In this document: positions 51,916 through 62,964 of the stretch, in pieces
Position numbering within the stretch: position 1 is the first letter of the stretch
Layout of the letters: each line of letters starts with the position of its first letter
NCBI GenBank assembly: GCA_951640165.1
Contig: OX621242.1
Span: 11,587,501-11,651,500 of the forward strand
Source of the DNA: Pseudoips prasinana
Taxonomy: Eukaryota > Arthropoda > Insecta > Lepidoptera > Nolidae
Direction: 5' to 3'
Length of the DNA: 64,000 nt
The notes under the pieces: model-generated
The model's input: only the letters and a program-made list of their open reading frames with translations
The model's database searches: none
Told to the model about the DNA's origin: nothing
Translations under genes and position numbers: made by a program

Positions 51916-52555
51916 AATTATTTAGTGTAAAAAAAACCGATTTCAAATTTTCTTTTAGCTAACCAGTTGGAGCAAAATTTGCTTTGTATGGGACAGTTCC
52001 GAAAGCATTCTCAATCAATTAAAAAAGCAGTCCAACTCATAGTCTGAAGAGAGATATCAATTCCATTCCATTGAATTGTCTACATAAAACTACCAAGGAT
52101 ATTGTCTTAGTCTAAAGTAGCATGTTTGGTAAATGTACCATCGTTTGTGTTAAACAAACTCCAATTTCAGCTACGAAAAGTCTTGTTTGCCCAGATATTA
52201 TTGACAACACCAGTTCAACCTTATCTAGCCTTAAAAAGACTAATCGGTATAAACGAAAAGCACTAATTGGTTTAAGCCAAATGACCATAATAAAAACCAA
52301 AAACTGCAACACTCAAACCGTTATTTTACTTTAAAGTAAATATTTCTTCACAAAGTCTCGCCACTTATGATCAGAACGAGTATTTCATTTAAGGAATTGT
52401 TATTTAAAAAGAAGCGACATTATTTATAACTTACAATAAACTTTTATACGCAAAAGGATGTAAGGTTTACGGAATACTGATACTTGTTTAAATATAATAT
52501 CTTATGTTTTATTTTAGTGGGTAATATTAGTATGAATTGATATAAGTATGAATTT

Positions 52556-52656
52556 GACCGATTAGTGTCATTTCATTGCGTGCCACTGTTGATACTGGCT
52601 TACAGAAGTTGCAGTGGTGGGTAAGAGGGAGGGACTAGTCCCGTTATAAAAAGAAC
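52556..52656 (+). mobile_element. Ret-E copy 2 with 12-bp target-site duplication
   Basis: aagtatgaattt is found at 52544-52555 and 52657-52668, bracketing 101 bp that match Ret-E (GTGTCATTTCATTGCGTGCC, GGGACTAGTCCCG) and end TATAAAAAGAAC. Confidence 0.8.
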
Positions 52657-52880
52657 AAGTATGAATTTCAATGTTGTATTTTTAAAACTATAATACTCAA
52701 AACATAACATTAAAAGTATTCAAAATTTCTCGTATTGGTAATATTCCCAGAATACTGACATTATTTTCACGCTGTATGGCACTACTTATTTGACAAAAAT
52801 ATAAGCCGGATTCCTGGAACGTGTCGGCTAAACAAGCCGCTGTTACTTTATAGATAATGACTGAAACTGACTCGTCTCGT

Positions 52881-52995
52881 ATCATCATCATCATATCAGA
52901 CGAAAGGCGTCTACTGCTGGACAAAGGCCTCCCCCAAAGATCTCCACAATTGCCGGTCTTGCGCTATTCGCATCCAGCAGTTTCCAGTTTCCGTC
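52881..52995 (-). mobile_element. RTE-clade LINE 3' fragment
   Basis: Plus strand: ATCATCATCATCATATCAGA, GCGTCTACTGCTGGACAAAG, GCCTCCCCCAAAGATCTCCA and CGCATCCAGCAG. This is the inverted RTE tail with its microsatellite. Confidence 0.75.
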
Positions 52996-53447
52996 TCGTA
53001 TGCGGTACTGAAATTTATTACTTAAGGTTTTTCATCCAAAGCGCAGTCTATGGATTCACCAAAACTTGCCGGTTGTAGTCGTTAGATAACAGGATTACTA
53101 GGCGGTTTATATTACTCTTACTCTAGTTTCAACACTGGCTATATGGTAAAGTGTGAAAGGACGATAAACTTAATCAAATGGAATTAATTCTCAGAGTGGA
53201 AATTTATTTGCGTTATAAAAATGCGATTTACAAACAAACGTTACGTTTTTCATATACCGTAATGAAAAACAAGTCCGAATAACCAATTTGGAGGTTGTTC
53301 ACTAACTTAACCTAACATTCTATATGTGCGACTGCTTGACTAACGACTAACTTAAAAATTGCTATTGTATTGCAATCGCTATTTGTAAGTTATGATAACA
53401 TTAAAAATAAATGGTATTACATACTTCTTTACAAAAAGGGTTTCCTT

Positions 53448-53620
53448 TAAGATCGATGGCAAGGAATATCACTGCCCTATTTAGCCCCGTGGGGCATAGA
53501 AATCGTCGCGAGGATATATTTACCTTAGAATGGGATAAATTGTTTTTACTATGAGCACCATACCGATATTGCGAACCCGTCTGCCAAGCGTGACGATATA
53601 GTTATGCTCCCAAACGATGG
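53448..53620 (+). repeat. Rep-B copy 8, decayed
   Basis: AATATCACTGCCCTATTTAG, CCCCGTGGGGCATAGAAATC, GCGAACCCGTCTGCCAAGCG and TGACGATATAGTTATGCTCC follow Rep-B order. The 3' tail is lost. Confidence 0.6.
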
Positions 53621-53640
53621 ACGCAATTTCATGTTATAAA

Positions 53641-53818
53641 TCACACTAATATTATAAAGCCGAAAGTTTGTGAGTGTGTGAGTGTGAATGTTTCTTACTA
53701 CTTCACGTCTAAACGGCTAGAGCAATTTCAATAAAATTGCATGAAGTGTTAATCTAGGGTGTCACCCTAGACTAACACATAGGCTATAATTTACATACAC
53801 ACACAGGGGCACAGCTAG
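53641..53818 (+). mobile_element. Hel-A copy (both termini intact)
   Basis: Starts TCACACTAATATTATAAAGC after A and ends GGGGCACAGCTAG before T. The hairpin stem has been replaced by TACATACACACACA, so the 3' signal is damaged although the ends are kept. Length is 178 bp. Confidence 0.85.
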
Positions 53819-54472
53819 TTGTTAATAAATTATTAAACTTAAAAGGCCATACACTCGTTTAAGTTTAAGTTGTAATTTATTTAAGTTGCAATGCGTTAAG
53901 GAAGTTGTTTACATTTTCGATGGTGCTCATTTATAAGTAGGTACCAATAAATACAGAGCCTTATTCCACTTCAAAGGAAATTTTGATCTTCGGGAGCTCA
54001 GGGAAGTTACTTCCTCAATTCTTATCCGTTTCTCTTACCTGAAACAAAAAAAAAAACTTCTGTCAAAAAAACCCGTCAGCCAACACAAGCATACAAACAT
54101 TGCAGGAATTATTGAGAAATTTCCTTTCCAGTAGTATATAATATTTGCGAAATAATTTACAAGTCTCGGTATTTCCACCACCATTTTTAGTACATCAGTC
54201 AATCGTACCGAATAGCGAAAGCCCCTTTCTCCAAGCTCTATGATGACGATCAAAGATGTCTAGATGTGGTACGCAGTATCAAAATTTATGGTATTTTCAT
54301 ATTAATTCTACCAATGATTTATTTGAGATGCAAAGGTTTAGCTGAAATTTATTTATTTATTTAAGTATTTTTAAAATTAAAACACAAGTACCTACACAAA
54401 AATACCCCACAAAACCGATCAGTCGGTTTGACTGCGGGAGAAAAGTCTCAATAAACAAGAAAACAACCACAA
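53819..54472. other. AT-rich DNA, no feature recognised
   Basis: No coding or repeat signal that I can support. Confidence 0.4.
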
Positions 54473-54501
54473 TATACACACATCAACACAATCTAGGGAT
54501 A
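54473..54501. repeat. Left terminal inverted repeat of the Tc1-like element
   Basis: TATACACACATCAACACAAT then CTAGGGATA. 27 of 29 positions match the reverse complement of 56044-56072. Confidence 0.85.
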
Positions 54502-54745
54502 TTGAACATTTCATTGATTATCTAGAAAACTATAAACATTTTGTTATGACTGTAAATGGAAGAATTAAAGATAATTTCATGGCCGATATTTAAACATTAA
54601 CAACACGATGCGATTTTGTTTTTCTAATTAATAAAAGTCTTAAATTAATTAAGCCATAGAAAATTACTGAGTGAACAAAAACATTTTATTCTTATAAAAT
54701 TATTCAATCGAATTAAATGAATAAAAATCTTACCAAATCTGATAA

Positions 54746-55771
54746 TCAGTAATCGGTATTTCCTCCTCTAACATTAATCACACAGCGGCAACGATTTTCC
54801 ATACTTAAAATTAAGGTGTCAATGTCTTGCTGGGGTATGCAGTCCCAAGTTCTTTTTAAATGTTCGAAAAGTTGTTCTTCTGTTGTCAAGTTGGGCGGAA
54901 AATCCCTCAATGCTCTTCGCTGTAACATGTCCCAGGCGTGTTCAATTGGGTTTAAGTCTGGCGACTGTGGAGGCCAATCTAATACCTGAACATCGTGTTC
55001 TCGAAGGGCGGCCCTCACCAGCCGCGCTGTATGGGAAGGTGCATTGTCATGCATGAGCTGAAATTCTTGCCCCGTTAGGGCCCTGAGCGGGACAATGACA
55101 CGTTCTACTACCTCCTCACGGTATCTATGGGCAGTCATGCTGCCCTGAATCCAAATGAGTTGGGTTCGTCCGCCGATTCGTATTCCTGCCCACACCATAA
55201 TTGTCCCGCCTTGGTAAGAGTGGACCTCCTGTGGATGTCGGAGACGGCTGACCCTGCCTGGAGTTCTCCAAACGCGTGTTCGTCTCGAATCTGGATGAAA
55301 TCCATAGCGGGACTCATCAGTGAACAGCACCAATGACCATTGTTGATCACTCCATGTCAAATGTTCTTGAGCCCATAAAAGTCGCCTACCGCGATTGCCA
55401 CGTCGCAGCGCTGGGACTCGTAGCGGTCTGCGAGCATGAAGACCAACTTCATGCAGCCTCCTTCGCACGGTTTGGTCGCTCACCAGCAGCTGCTGACCCT
55501 CCTGGAGCCTTTGCACTAGTTGCATCGCTGTGATATTGGGTAGTCTTCTGGCGGTCATTTGGAGAAATCGATCCTGTCTCTGAGTGGTAACACGATATCT
55601 ACCTGTGTGCCGTTCTGCCACATCTCCAGTAGCGCGATAACGTGACCACAGCCTGGATACCACATTTTGGCTTGTGCCCAGAGACTCAGCAACGACGCGT
55701 TGAATAGCACCGTTTTGTAACATGCCAACTGCCCGTAACATTTCATCTCGACTCAAATGATGGCGTGGCAT
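54746..55771 (-). CDS. Tc1-like transposase (DD34E)
   Basis: The protein binds the element's inverted repeats and cuts and pastes the element into TA sites. It has 341 residues from the MPRHHLS methionine; seven further codons upstream are open (MCKLFSV), but the downstream ATG gives the usual family N-terminus. Residues 8-48 form the first helix-turn-helix (VVAESLGTSQNVVSRLWSRY). GR-rich linkers and a second helix-turn-helix follow (to about residue 120, VSDQTVRRRLHEVGL). The catalytic domain has FTDESRYGF (D152), LMHDNAPSH (D242) and SPDLNPIEHAWD (E277), with 34 residues between the second Asp and the Glu. There are no internal stops or frameshifts, and the length matches active Tc1 relatives. 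The coding sequence is clearly more GC-rich than its surroundings, which fits a recent arrival. Confidence 0.93.
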   Translation of the reverse strand: MPRHHLSRDEMLRAVGMLQNGAIQRVVAESLGTSQNVVSRLWSRYRATGDVAERHTGRYRVTTQRQDRFLQMTARRLPNITAMQLVQRLQEGQQLLVSDQTVRRRLHEVGLHARRPLRVPALRRGNRGRRLLWAQEHLTWSDQQWSLVLFTDESRYGFHPDSRRTRVWRTPGRVSRLRHPQEVHSYQGGTIMVWAGIRIGGRTQLIWIQGSMTAHRYREEVVERVIVPLRALTGQEFQLMHDNAPSHTARLVRAALREHDVQVLDWPPQSPDLNPIEHAWDMLQRRALRDFPPNLTTEEQLFEHLKRTWDCIPQQDIDTLILSMENRCRCVINVRGGNTDY

Positions 55772-56043
55772 GACGCTAAAAAGCTTACACAACCAATTGA
55801 GAAAAGAAAATAAAACAATTTATCAGGTTTTCTTCAATTAACACGCAAAAAAAATTTTAATGCAACTTCTTGAAATTAGATACAACTCAAGATTGCGCTG
55901 TGCTTTGCGTGTTTTCATTTGTTTCTCATTTTAATTTTTAAATTTTGAATAAAGAATAGACAAGGTTTAAATCTGTAAATAAACTTTTTAAGGAAACTAA
56001 ATAGGTTTTAAACAATAAAGCCATGTTTGATTTCAAAATAACG

Positions 56044-56072
56044 TATCCCTAGACTTTGTTGATGTGTGTATA
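56044..56072. repeat. Right terminal inverted repeat of the Tc1-like element
   Basis: TATCCCTAGACTTTGTTGAT then GTGTGTATA. Reverse complement of the left repeat with two mismatches. Confidence 0.85.
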
Positions 56073-56155
56073 TACTAAAAATAACTAATAACTATTATTA
56101 ATCACAGTTGTTATTATGGCAAATATTTTTTTTGTCTAATATATAGTCCCAGTCA

Positions 56156-56362
56156 TCTATATATATTAAAATGAATGTTTGTCTGTATGTCCTTTATAGA
56201 ATCATAAACTATGCATTAAATCATGTTATGATCTTCAGAAAAGTATTGTGCATGAGCCCACAAAGGTTTCTAAATTGGTACGATCAATCTTTGATGGATG
56301 CCGCGACTATCATTCAATGGATTTTATATATTGCCGTAGCAACGCGCGCAGGGTTCAGCTAG
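56156..56362 (+). mobile_element. Hel-C (complete non-autonomous Helitron)
   Basis: Starts TCTATATATATTAAAATGAA after A. It ends CCGTAGCAACGCGCGCAGGG and TTCAGCTAG before T. The interior includes a 63-codon frame without similarity. Single copy here. Confidence 0.75.
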
Positions 56363-56376
56363 TTTTTAAATAATAG

Positions 56377-56514
56377 GTACAGACGCCAGCACATCAAGCT
56401 ACCCCAATCTGTCTGATTTCCCCAATTGAAAGTGATAAGGCTTATGTGATAAAGTTGAAAATCTATAAAACAAATTTGACAGATTGGGGTAGCTGGATGT
56501 GCTGGCGTCTGTAC
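56377..56514. mobile_element. MITE-1 copy 4 (best preserved)
   Basis: CAGACGCCAGCACATCAAGC / GCTGGATGTGCTGGCGTCTG with TA on both sides. The inverted repeat continues through TACCCCAATCTGTC. It lies 14 bases after Hel-C. Confidence 0.88.
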
Positions 56515-56649
56515 TTCAATAGGATGTAACATGTTATTTAGTATTACGGGATTACTCACGTTAGAGTTAAATGGCGACTCCCCCATATTTGTAGCCTTTT
56601 ACGACACACGGGTAAATGGTAGGGTTGCCATACGTCCCCTATATACGGG

Positions 56650-56752
56650 ATATGCGCACACACTTGAGCACTATAATATGTCCCGCGCAGATGGCTAATC
56701 TCTGTTGAGGTTGGCCGCCGTGGCCGAAATTCGGCTAGGAGGACATTATTAT
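56650..56752 (+). repeat. SINE-T2 tail fragment
   Basis: ATGTCCCGCGCAGATGGCTA, ATCTCTGTTGAGGTTGGCCG, CCGTGGCCGAAATTCGGCTA and GGAGGACATTATTA match the 3' end of SINE-T2. Confidence 0.6.
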
Positions 56753-57487
56753 ATACGGGATTGTCACCGTATTCAAGTATCACGCCCCGTATTGTTACTT
56801 GTCCCGTTTATCAATATTTCCATATAAATTAAAATCTACGGCAAAATATGACTGGGCGAAGAAACAGGAACCTTTTCCTGGTGGTTCTTCTTAACAGTAA
56901 TTGAAATGATTTTCTATTAATTTATCATGATTAGAGTGAATCGATTTTCTTGACGGTGTTTTCGATTGATTTTTTATTATAGGTGATAAACCTTCTCAAC
57001 AATAATGACAACCCTAGGAATTGGCCTACGCTACAGTACAGCATCTCAACTGTTTCTCTCGTTTATGCGTTAAAATACTTGCTGGGTGAGCACGTATTTA
57101 AATGCCAAATATGTTTAAAATAACGTGCCTTAAAAAGTTGAAAGATTACATGTCTAACATTCGAAATGTCTATCTATAATTTACTTTGCTAATTCGTAAC
57201 GATTGACCTTCATAATATTTAAAACTGTAGTTCTATATAACCGCGCTGTACCCCTATCACAAACAAATCTTGTATTAATCTCGCAACAGCTCTAGATAGA
57301 TGATTTCTAGTCCTGGCCACACCAAGTAAACTCGGTTAGTCCACTTTGACCAACCACATAACCGAACTGTTTTAACCACAGCAGGTCGGTTCAGTGGTAG
57401 GTCACAGTTTTAACTTAACACACTTTGTTTAACTAGTTAAATTTTGTAGTCAGTCACATAAAACATAGAGAACACATACATACAAAC
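56753..57487. other. No feature recognised
   Basis: AT-rich DNA without a supported gene or repeat. Confidence 0.4.
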
Positions 57488-57616
57488 AGACTGGCTTATT
57501 GGTCTAGTGGATAGTACCTTGACTGCAAAGCTAGTGGTCAGGGATTCGATTCCACCCGGGACAAATCATTGTATGGTGAACACGACTATTTGTTATGTGT
57601 CTGGGTGTCATTATCA
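57488..57616 (+). mobile_element. SINE-T5 (tRNA-derived), interrupted by a Helitron
   Basis: Box A region GGCTTATTGGTCTAGTGGAT and box B AGGGATTCGATTCC. The body has GACTATTTGTTATGTGTCTG and GGTGTCATTA, at which point an inverted Hel-A begins. The body resembles SINE-T3 (TATTTGTGTG..GTCTGG), so the families may be related. Confidence 0.65.
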
Positions 57617-57768
57617 TTTACCCGCGTTAAACTTTATAAGTTATGTGTTATTCGGGTATGTAAGCTCTATTACTACAAAGTTTCATCAAAATCCTTTACG
57701 TCGTTTTTGCGTGACGAAGTAACAAATATACACACTCACAAACTTCCACCTTTATAATATTAGTGTGA
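57617..57768 (-). mobile_element. Hel-A copy, 3' end truncated
   Basis: Plus strand: TTTACCCGCGTTAAACTTTA, TTATGTGTTATTCGGGTATG, ATCCTTTACGTCGTTTTTGC, and the inverted 5' end TTATAATATTAGTGTGA. The CTAG and first hairpin arm are missing. Confidence 0.75.
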
Positions 57769-58747
57769 TTAGTAGGATTGAACCTCGCTTTTTAACATAT
57801 TTGAAAACATTTTTATAGAACGAACCGTGGATGTAAGTTAAATAGACAAGAGGGGTCCAAAAAAGAGGTCCAATAGTTATTTTAATACAATATTTTCAAG
57901 AAAGTCTAAGTGGACACATTTTACAATTTGGTCCAGTGGTTACAAAACCGAAAATAATACTATAAAATAACCCCCCCAGTTAGTGACATGGCATGCGTAT
58001 GTCAGTTTTTAGAGAAAATTTATGCAACTTTCGCCCGTCGTTAATACGTAAAGCCACTTATCCAGCTGAGGATCAGAGAGTGCATTTTACGAGTGCAAAG
58101 TATTTTACTTGTGTGATGCTGCACTTCATAGGGTTATCGGGGTTACGGTTGAATGACGTTAGTTGTTAACTGAAACCTCAATTTTCCTTAATAGATTACT
58201 ATAAAAGGTGATACGACCGCTTTCTCCTTAACGCTATCTATATTACATGACCCCTAACCATGGGAACATATACTATCTTGATTAGATTAGGTTTCGAATG
58301 TAGCGAGAATCGTGTGATCCGGCTAACACTATAAACGTAAAAGCTTGTATATTGTTAGAATGTTGGGATATTGGGATATTGGTTACTCAAGTACGCAGAT
58401 ACATCTGAACATATTTGGTAGAAATTGGAAATAGGCTCTCTATCCTTATTTTTCAAGTAGAATATCCGAACTAGGGGATTAAATTCCTGTATCACATACC
58501 CATAATCAGAACAACGCTAATCTCGTAACTGAATTCAGATCGATCTAAGAATTAAAGTGAAGATAAACGTTTAATGCGGCATGAAATTTCATTCAGAATG
58601 GTAAGCCCGATATAAAAACAAACTGATTTTAATAATCCTTTGCGCCTAACAGTATGTAAGGAGCTAATTAATTATTTAAGACCATTTTTGAAATAGCTAA
58701 TTTATGAAATAGTTAAATCTATGTTTCTTGAATTGTATTTCATTTAA
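57769..58747. other. No feature recognised
   Basis: AT-rich DNA without a supported gene or repeat. Confidence 0.4.
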
Positions 58748-59179
58748 GCTTTAATGAGTATCAACTCATTTGGCCAACTAGAAAAACTTGAGGGTCTCCA
58801 AAACGTCTGCATACGTTTCATATTTGGTCTTCGCAAATATGATCATATCACTGAATTTCATAACAATCTCAAGTGGCTACCCATTCGCTTTCGCCGGAAT
58901 GTCCATATCCTCTCACTTCTATACAATGTTTTGTTTACTCCTTCAACTCCCTCTTACCTCAAAAAACGCTTTTCATTCCTTTATGAATCACATTAGAAAC
59001 TTTTGAGATCAAGGAATAATTTAAAATTGAAAATGCCTGCACATTCCACAATCTATCTGGACAAATCGTATGCGGTGCAAGGTGCTCGTCTATGGAATGC
59101 ATTGGCATTATCAGTACGCCAAGCTCAATCTCTACGCAAGTTGCAGAGTCTAGTAAAAGATCACTACTTATTACTATGA
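58748..59179 (+). pseudogene. Non-LTR LINE ORF2, C-terminal fragment with one internal stop
   Basis: One frame encodes LEKLEGLQNVCIRFIFGLRK, then HNNLKWLPIRFRRNVHILSL, a TAG at 58994-58996, and in the same frame LRSRNNLKLKMPAHSTIYLD, SYAVQGARLWNALALSVRQA and a natural stop at 59177-59179. This is the region after the reverse transcriptase in Jockey/CR1-group polymerases (Q..C.R.I.GL..; ..HI..LHW.PI..R). The endonuclease and reverse transcriptase are missing; an in-frame TAA lies just upstream of the fragment. A dead copy. Confidence 0.8.
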
Positions 59180-60366
59180 AAAGGTACGAAATTATTTACT
59201 TTTGACTGGTTTATGGAACTTCCGCAACAGCTCCTACTATAGTTTTGTTTTATGATAATAATTTTATGTATGTATTTATTTATTTATGTAATATAAGTAT
59301 ATATGCATGTATATAGGTTAGTATGTAGGTTAATTTATAATATATAACTGCAATCCCTGCCTAGACTGCCTGGAAGAGATCATATTTAGTGATAATGCCG
59401 CCAATTGTACAATTTTTTGAATGTTTGTTATTGTATTCTCGTATCCTGTAATGTTTTGGTGTACAATAAAGAGTTATCTATCCTATTTCGTAAAAAATTC
59501 ATCTTTCATTTTTCTTAGTCAGTTCTATCCTGTTTTTTCACATCAAGTTTTAATAAATAGGGTTACGTATTTCAAAATGTTTGAACTAAAACAGACATGT
59601 ATTAGTGCGAAAGAAAAAAAAAACGCGATAATTTATTTCGTTATGTTCTGTGACCGTCACCTACATAGAGTAAATAAATTTTTAACCATTCTTTTTTGTA
59701 TTCGATTATTGATATCAAGCATTCCTACGTTGCTAACTTTATATAAGAAATAATACAATATCTATATAATCAATATCTTCTTAGATATGATACAATTATC
59801 CAACCAATTTAATAAGGATTAGAAAGGATACTAATCTTTTCTAATCCTCGTTCTAAGTCATTTTATCCATATTTGCATGCAGTTATTATAATTTGTAACT
59901 AAGTCGGTGATGGTAAAGTCAACGTTATGTCAGTAGATACACTTGCTTTACAAAAACCGCTGTTACAGTTCGCGTAATAAAGATGATGTCAAGGTCAAGA
60001 TATGCACAGACTTGGCGGTGATTGTACTAGGTTATAAAGCTCTGATTTATTCAAAATTGGAATTAAAACTGGTATTCTATAATGTCTTCTTATTGGACTA
60101 TTCAAGAGGCAAGCGCGTTTATTCCAATGTAGTAATTGCATTTCATTCTAACATAGTTCTTATGACAAGGACAGGGCATTCTCGTTGTGTCAGTTTAATT
60201 TTAAAAATACTTTATATACTTTCTGTTTCTTCGTAAATAGAAACGACAAAAATAATCAGAAGTTATGACGTAGCGAGTCTTGAATCGACTAATTTTAATG
60301 TAAACCGGTTGGAAGGACTGTTCGAAGATTCTCGGTTTATCCTCAAAGAACCGTATATATTTAGTA
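59180..60366. other. AT-rich DNA with a small hairpin, no gene recognised
   Basis: A 15-bp hairpin (AGGATTAGAAAGGAT / ATCTTTTCTAATCCT, 59815-59848) is the only structure noticed. The open frames of 97 and 110 codons here are AT-rich and resemble no protein that I know. Confidence 0.4.
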
Positions 60367-60652
60367 CTAGCTATGCCCCGCGGTTTTACCTGCGTTAATT
60401 TTTATAAATTATCACAGCTCCTCCCCCGTAGGTGATAGCGTGATACTACGTAGCCTATATATTGACCCGACCTCTTAGTAATATTCACGGAAGTAAATCC
60501 ATGCAGTAGTTTTTGACTTTAGCCCAGACACAAATTCTAAAAACTATATTTTTGGCTTCGATATTGATTGTAGATCACCCCTCAAGTATCCCTTTAAAAA
60601 ATATTCAATGTACAGTTTTGACTTTCCTACGATTTTATTATATGTATATAGA
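60367..60652 (-). mobile_element. Hel-A2 copy 4 (complete ends, small internal deletions)
   Basis: CTAGCTATGCCCCGCGG at the left, the ATCACAGCTCCTCCCCCGTA block, and ATATGTATATAGA at the right. Part of the GACATACATACAGACA segment found in other copies is missing. Confidence 0.8.
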
Positions 60653-61107
60653 TAGTAGTAAAGAGCTAACCAAGGCTGACACAATAAGAATGAAACTATA
60701 AACAGAATGCCTACAAAACACGTCATTTTACAATGGCCTAAAGAATCCGTATTATTATGACTTGAAGAATATTTTGAAACGCTACAATGACCGCTTCGTT
60801 GCGTACGCGGTTGTTTTCATTACTTACGATTCGACCAACTTATTATAACGATAGCCATTCTGGGTATAGTTTGCAAAAACTTTATATATAAATCATATTT
60901 GTTTCACCTTTCAAAGTAGGTGTACCTGTAAAGATAGCCCTTAACACTACATATTAAATAAAATACCTGTGTGAAGATCAAAGGAATCCACCAATAAAAC
61001 ACTGACGGTACAATATTTATAGTCAAATCATAAATAACAATAATAAGAAATCATTTATTCCGAACTTATGTCCATATATTTGTCAGTAACAATTAAAAAA
61101 ATTAGTA
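60653..61107. other. No feature recognised
   Basis: AT-rich DNA without a supported gene or repeat. Confidence 0.4.
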
Positions 61108-61195
61108 ATGGTAAGTGATCGCCGCCGCCCATGGTATAATACTACCATGGGCGGCAATGATCACTTACCATCAGATGACCCACTTGCTTGCTTAC
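61108..61195. repeat. Inverted pair of Ret-G tail fragments
   Basis: ATGGTAAGTGATC...GCCGCCCATGGTA (61108-61136) pairs with 61143-61171 (26 of 29 positions, 6-base loop). The right arm continues into the normal Ret-G order CATCAGATGACCCACTTGC. Confidence 0.8.
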
Positions 61196-62703
61196 CATAC
61201 TAATTTACAAAATAAAAATAAACCTACAAATGATTACTCGGCAAGGTTCGAATAAAAGTTTGAAATCTTAAAAGTATGGTATTTCCAATCGTATTTGTAA
61301 CTTTATTTTCTTTTTGCGACTTTCCCAATGAATACTCTAGTATTTTCTGTTTTTGTTTAATTATTTATTAATGCAAACACCAATCGTAAACCATTTCAAG
61401 TATTATTATAATACTTACGTGCAAATATCTAAACGCCAAAATTTTTTATTGTATACGTACCTACTAAGTTGTTACCTTGATCCAAAAATATATGACTTTA
61501 TAATTTCTGATATAACTACTGATCTCTATAGTATATAACAATAACAACTCATAAATTAAGTTATTATTGTTAAACATTATGTTAATGTGTTTTCCAACCA
61601 GTAACAGCGTATAATAGCATTAAAATTCATCAAACGAAATTTCTTTCGTTGTGAGCGAATATGAAAGTTTCAATGTCAGTTTATAAATATTTTGACCGCG
61701 AAATTTTACATCTGATAGTATAATTTTATACTAGAAATATATGAGAATATATAAGCTGATAAATGACTGACTAAATTAATAAAATATGTAGATACTTACG
61801 CGTTTTAATTTGAATAGTAGATAAGCATGACAATAAGACACCAGCTAACAAAGTTTTGCCGTTACAGTCAAAGATATGGGCATATACCTACTTTTCTACT
61901 TATAGTACTTTCTAGATATTTTTGTGATAGCCGTCAAGTTTTATATTTAATTGTAGTCCCTACCCAGGCTTATTCATTATATTAGCTAATTGTTGGACGT
62001 GAAGCGAAGAATGAGCAAGTCATACCTTTCTCAGAAACATACATACAAACATACACCATAGTTTGATCTAAACCCGTCTTAAATGACTTCAAACGTGAAA
62101 TTTACTATCAATAATTTAGATACATCTTAACTAGGATTTGTAAGATTTACGATAATGCAAATACGGAGCCTCTTTTCTTCTATAATAACCTACGATATAG
62201 GCATGTCACACAAGTGTAACTTTGAAAGATTCTTTCGGTTTACGATATACTTAAAAAAACTGATTATGTAAAATCAGAAAACAATTCGTTTAGTTTTATA
62301 TGAAAAGCGCATTCAAAGCTTTAAAATTCATCAGAAACATCCGCTCTACTTGACATTCTTGTCGCCAAGCATTCACATTCACGACTAACACCTAAGCCTT
62401 GCTTGCTTTTATTACTTTATACAAATTCGATACGTGATGCATAAGAAATACTTTATTCATCTGAGGTCATGCTTGAGCCGACATCTAGCGACAGAAGTTG
62501 TGAAATAAATAATCTTTTATAGGCTCTCACTATCCGTCTGCATGTATCATCGATCCATTAATGAATAAATTACAGCATTTTGCCATACTATTTTCCACAA
62601 TTCCATATTGTTTGATTAACATAAATACAATTACGGAAAACGGGAATAATATTTATAAGGAATAACGATAGATATTTTTCATATTCATAGATAAGTTTAT
62701 TAG
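61196..62703. other. AT-rich DNA, no feature recognised
   Basis: No coding or repeat signal that I can support. Confidence 0.4.
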
Positions 62704-62964
62704 GCCCTCAAGCGGCGCAAATACACCAACCTCGTCGGAGGTTATGTATTTGAGCCGTTTGGGGTTGAAACGCTTGGCCCATGGGGTCCAAATGCGCGCA
62801 CCCTATTTCGGGATATTGCAAATTTGATCATTGACACTTCACGTGACCAGATGGCTGGTCTTTATTTTGGTCAAAGAATCAGTATTGCCATACAACGTGG
62901 CAATGCTGCCAGTCTTCTGGGTACGTTCCCCGCCAACGATGAGGAATTTTTTGACGCTGTTTAG
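62704..62964 (+). pseudogene. LINE polymerase C-terminal fragment (86 codons)
   Basis: An open frame of 86 codons plus a stop encodes ALKRRKYTNLVGGYVFEPFG, VETLGPWGPNARTLFRDIAN, then DQMAGLYFGQRISIAIQRGN and AASLLGTFPAN. The GVETLGPWG and QRISIAIQRGNAAS motifs recur, to my knowledge, at the C-terminus of animal non-LTR reverse-transcriptase proteins. A TAG lies directly before the first codon and there is no ATG start, so this is a 5'-truncated remnant. GC content is higher than in the flanks. Clade not determined. Confidence 0.65.

Larger units (their letters stand above)
54473..56072 (-). mobile_element. Tc1-like DNA transposon, apparently intact
   Basis: A 1.6 kb element with 29-bp terminal inverted repeats and one uninterrupted transposase gene on the minus strand. 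The exact edge is ambiguous by two to four bases because the repeats begin TATACACACATC and contain the TA that Tc1 elements duplicate. About 245 and 270 bases separate the repeats from the gene. The size and organisation are those of autonomous Tc1-family elements. Confidence 0.85.

Noticed and set aside
55127..55746. Open frames overlapping the Tc1 transposase gene
   Set aside because: Shadows of the transposase coding sequence.
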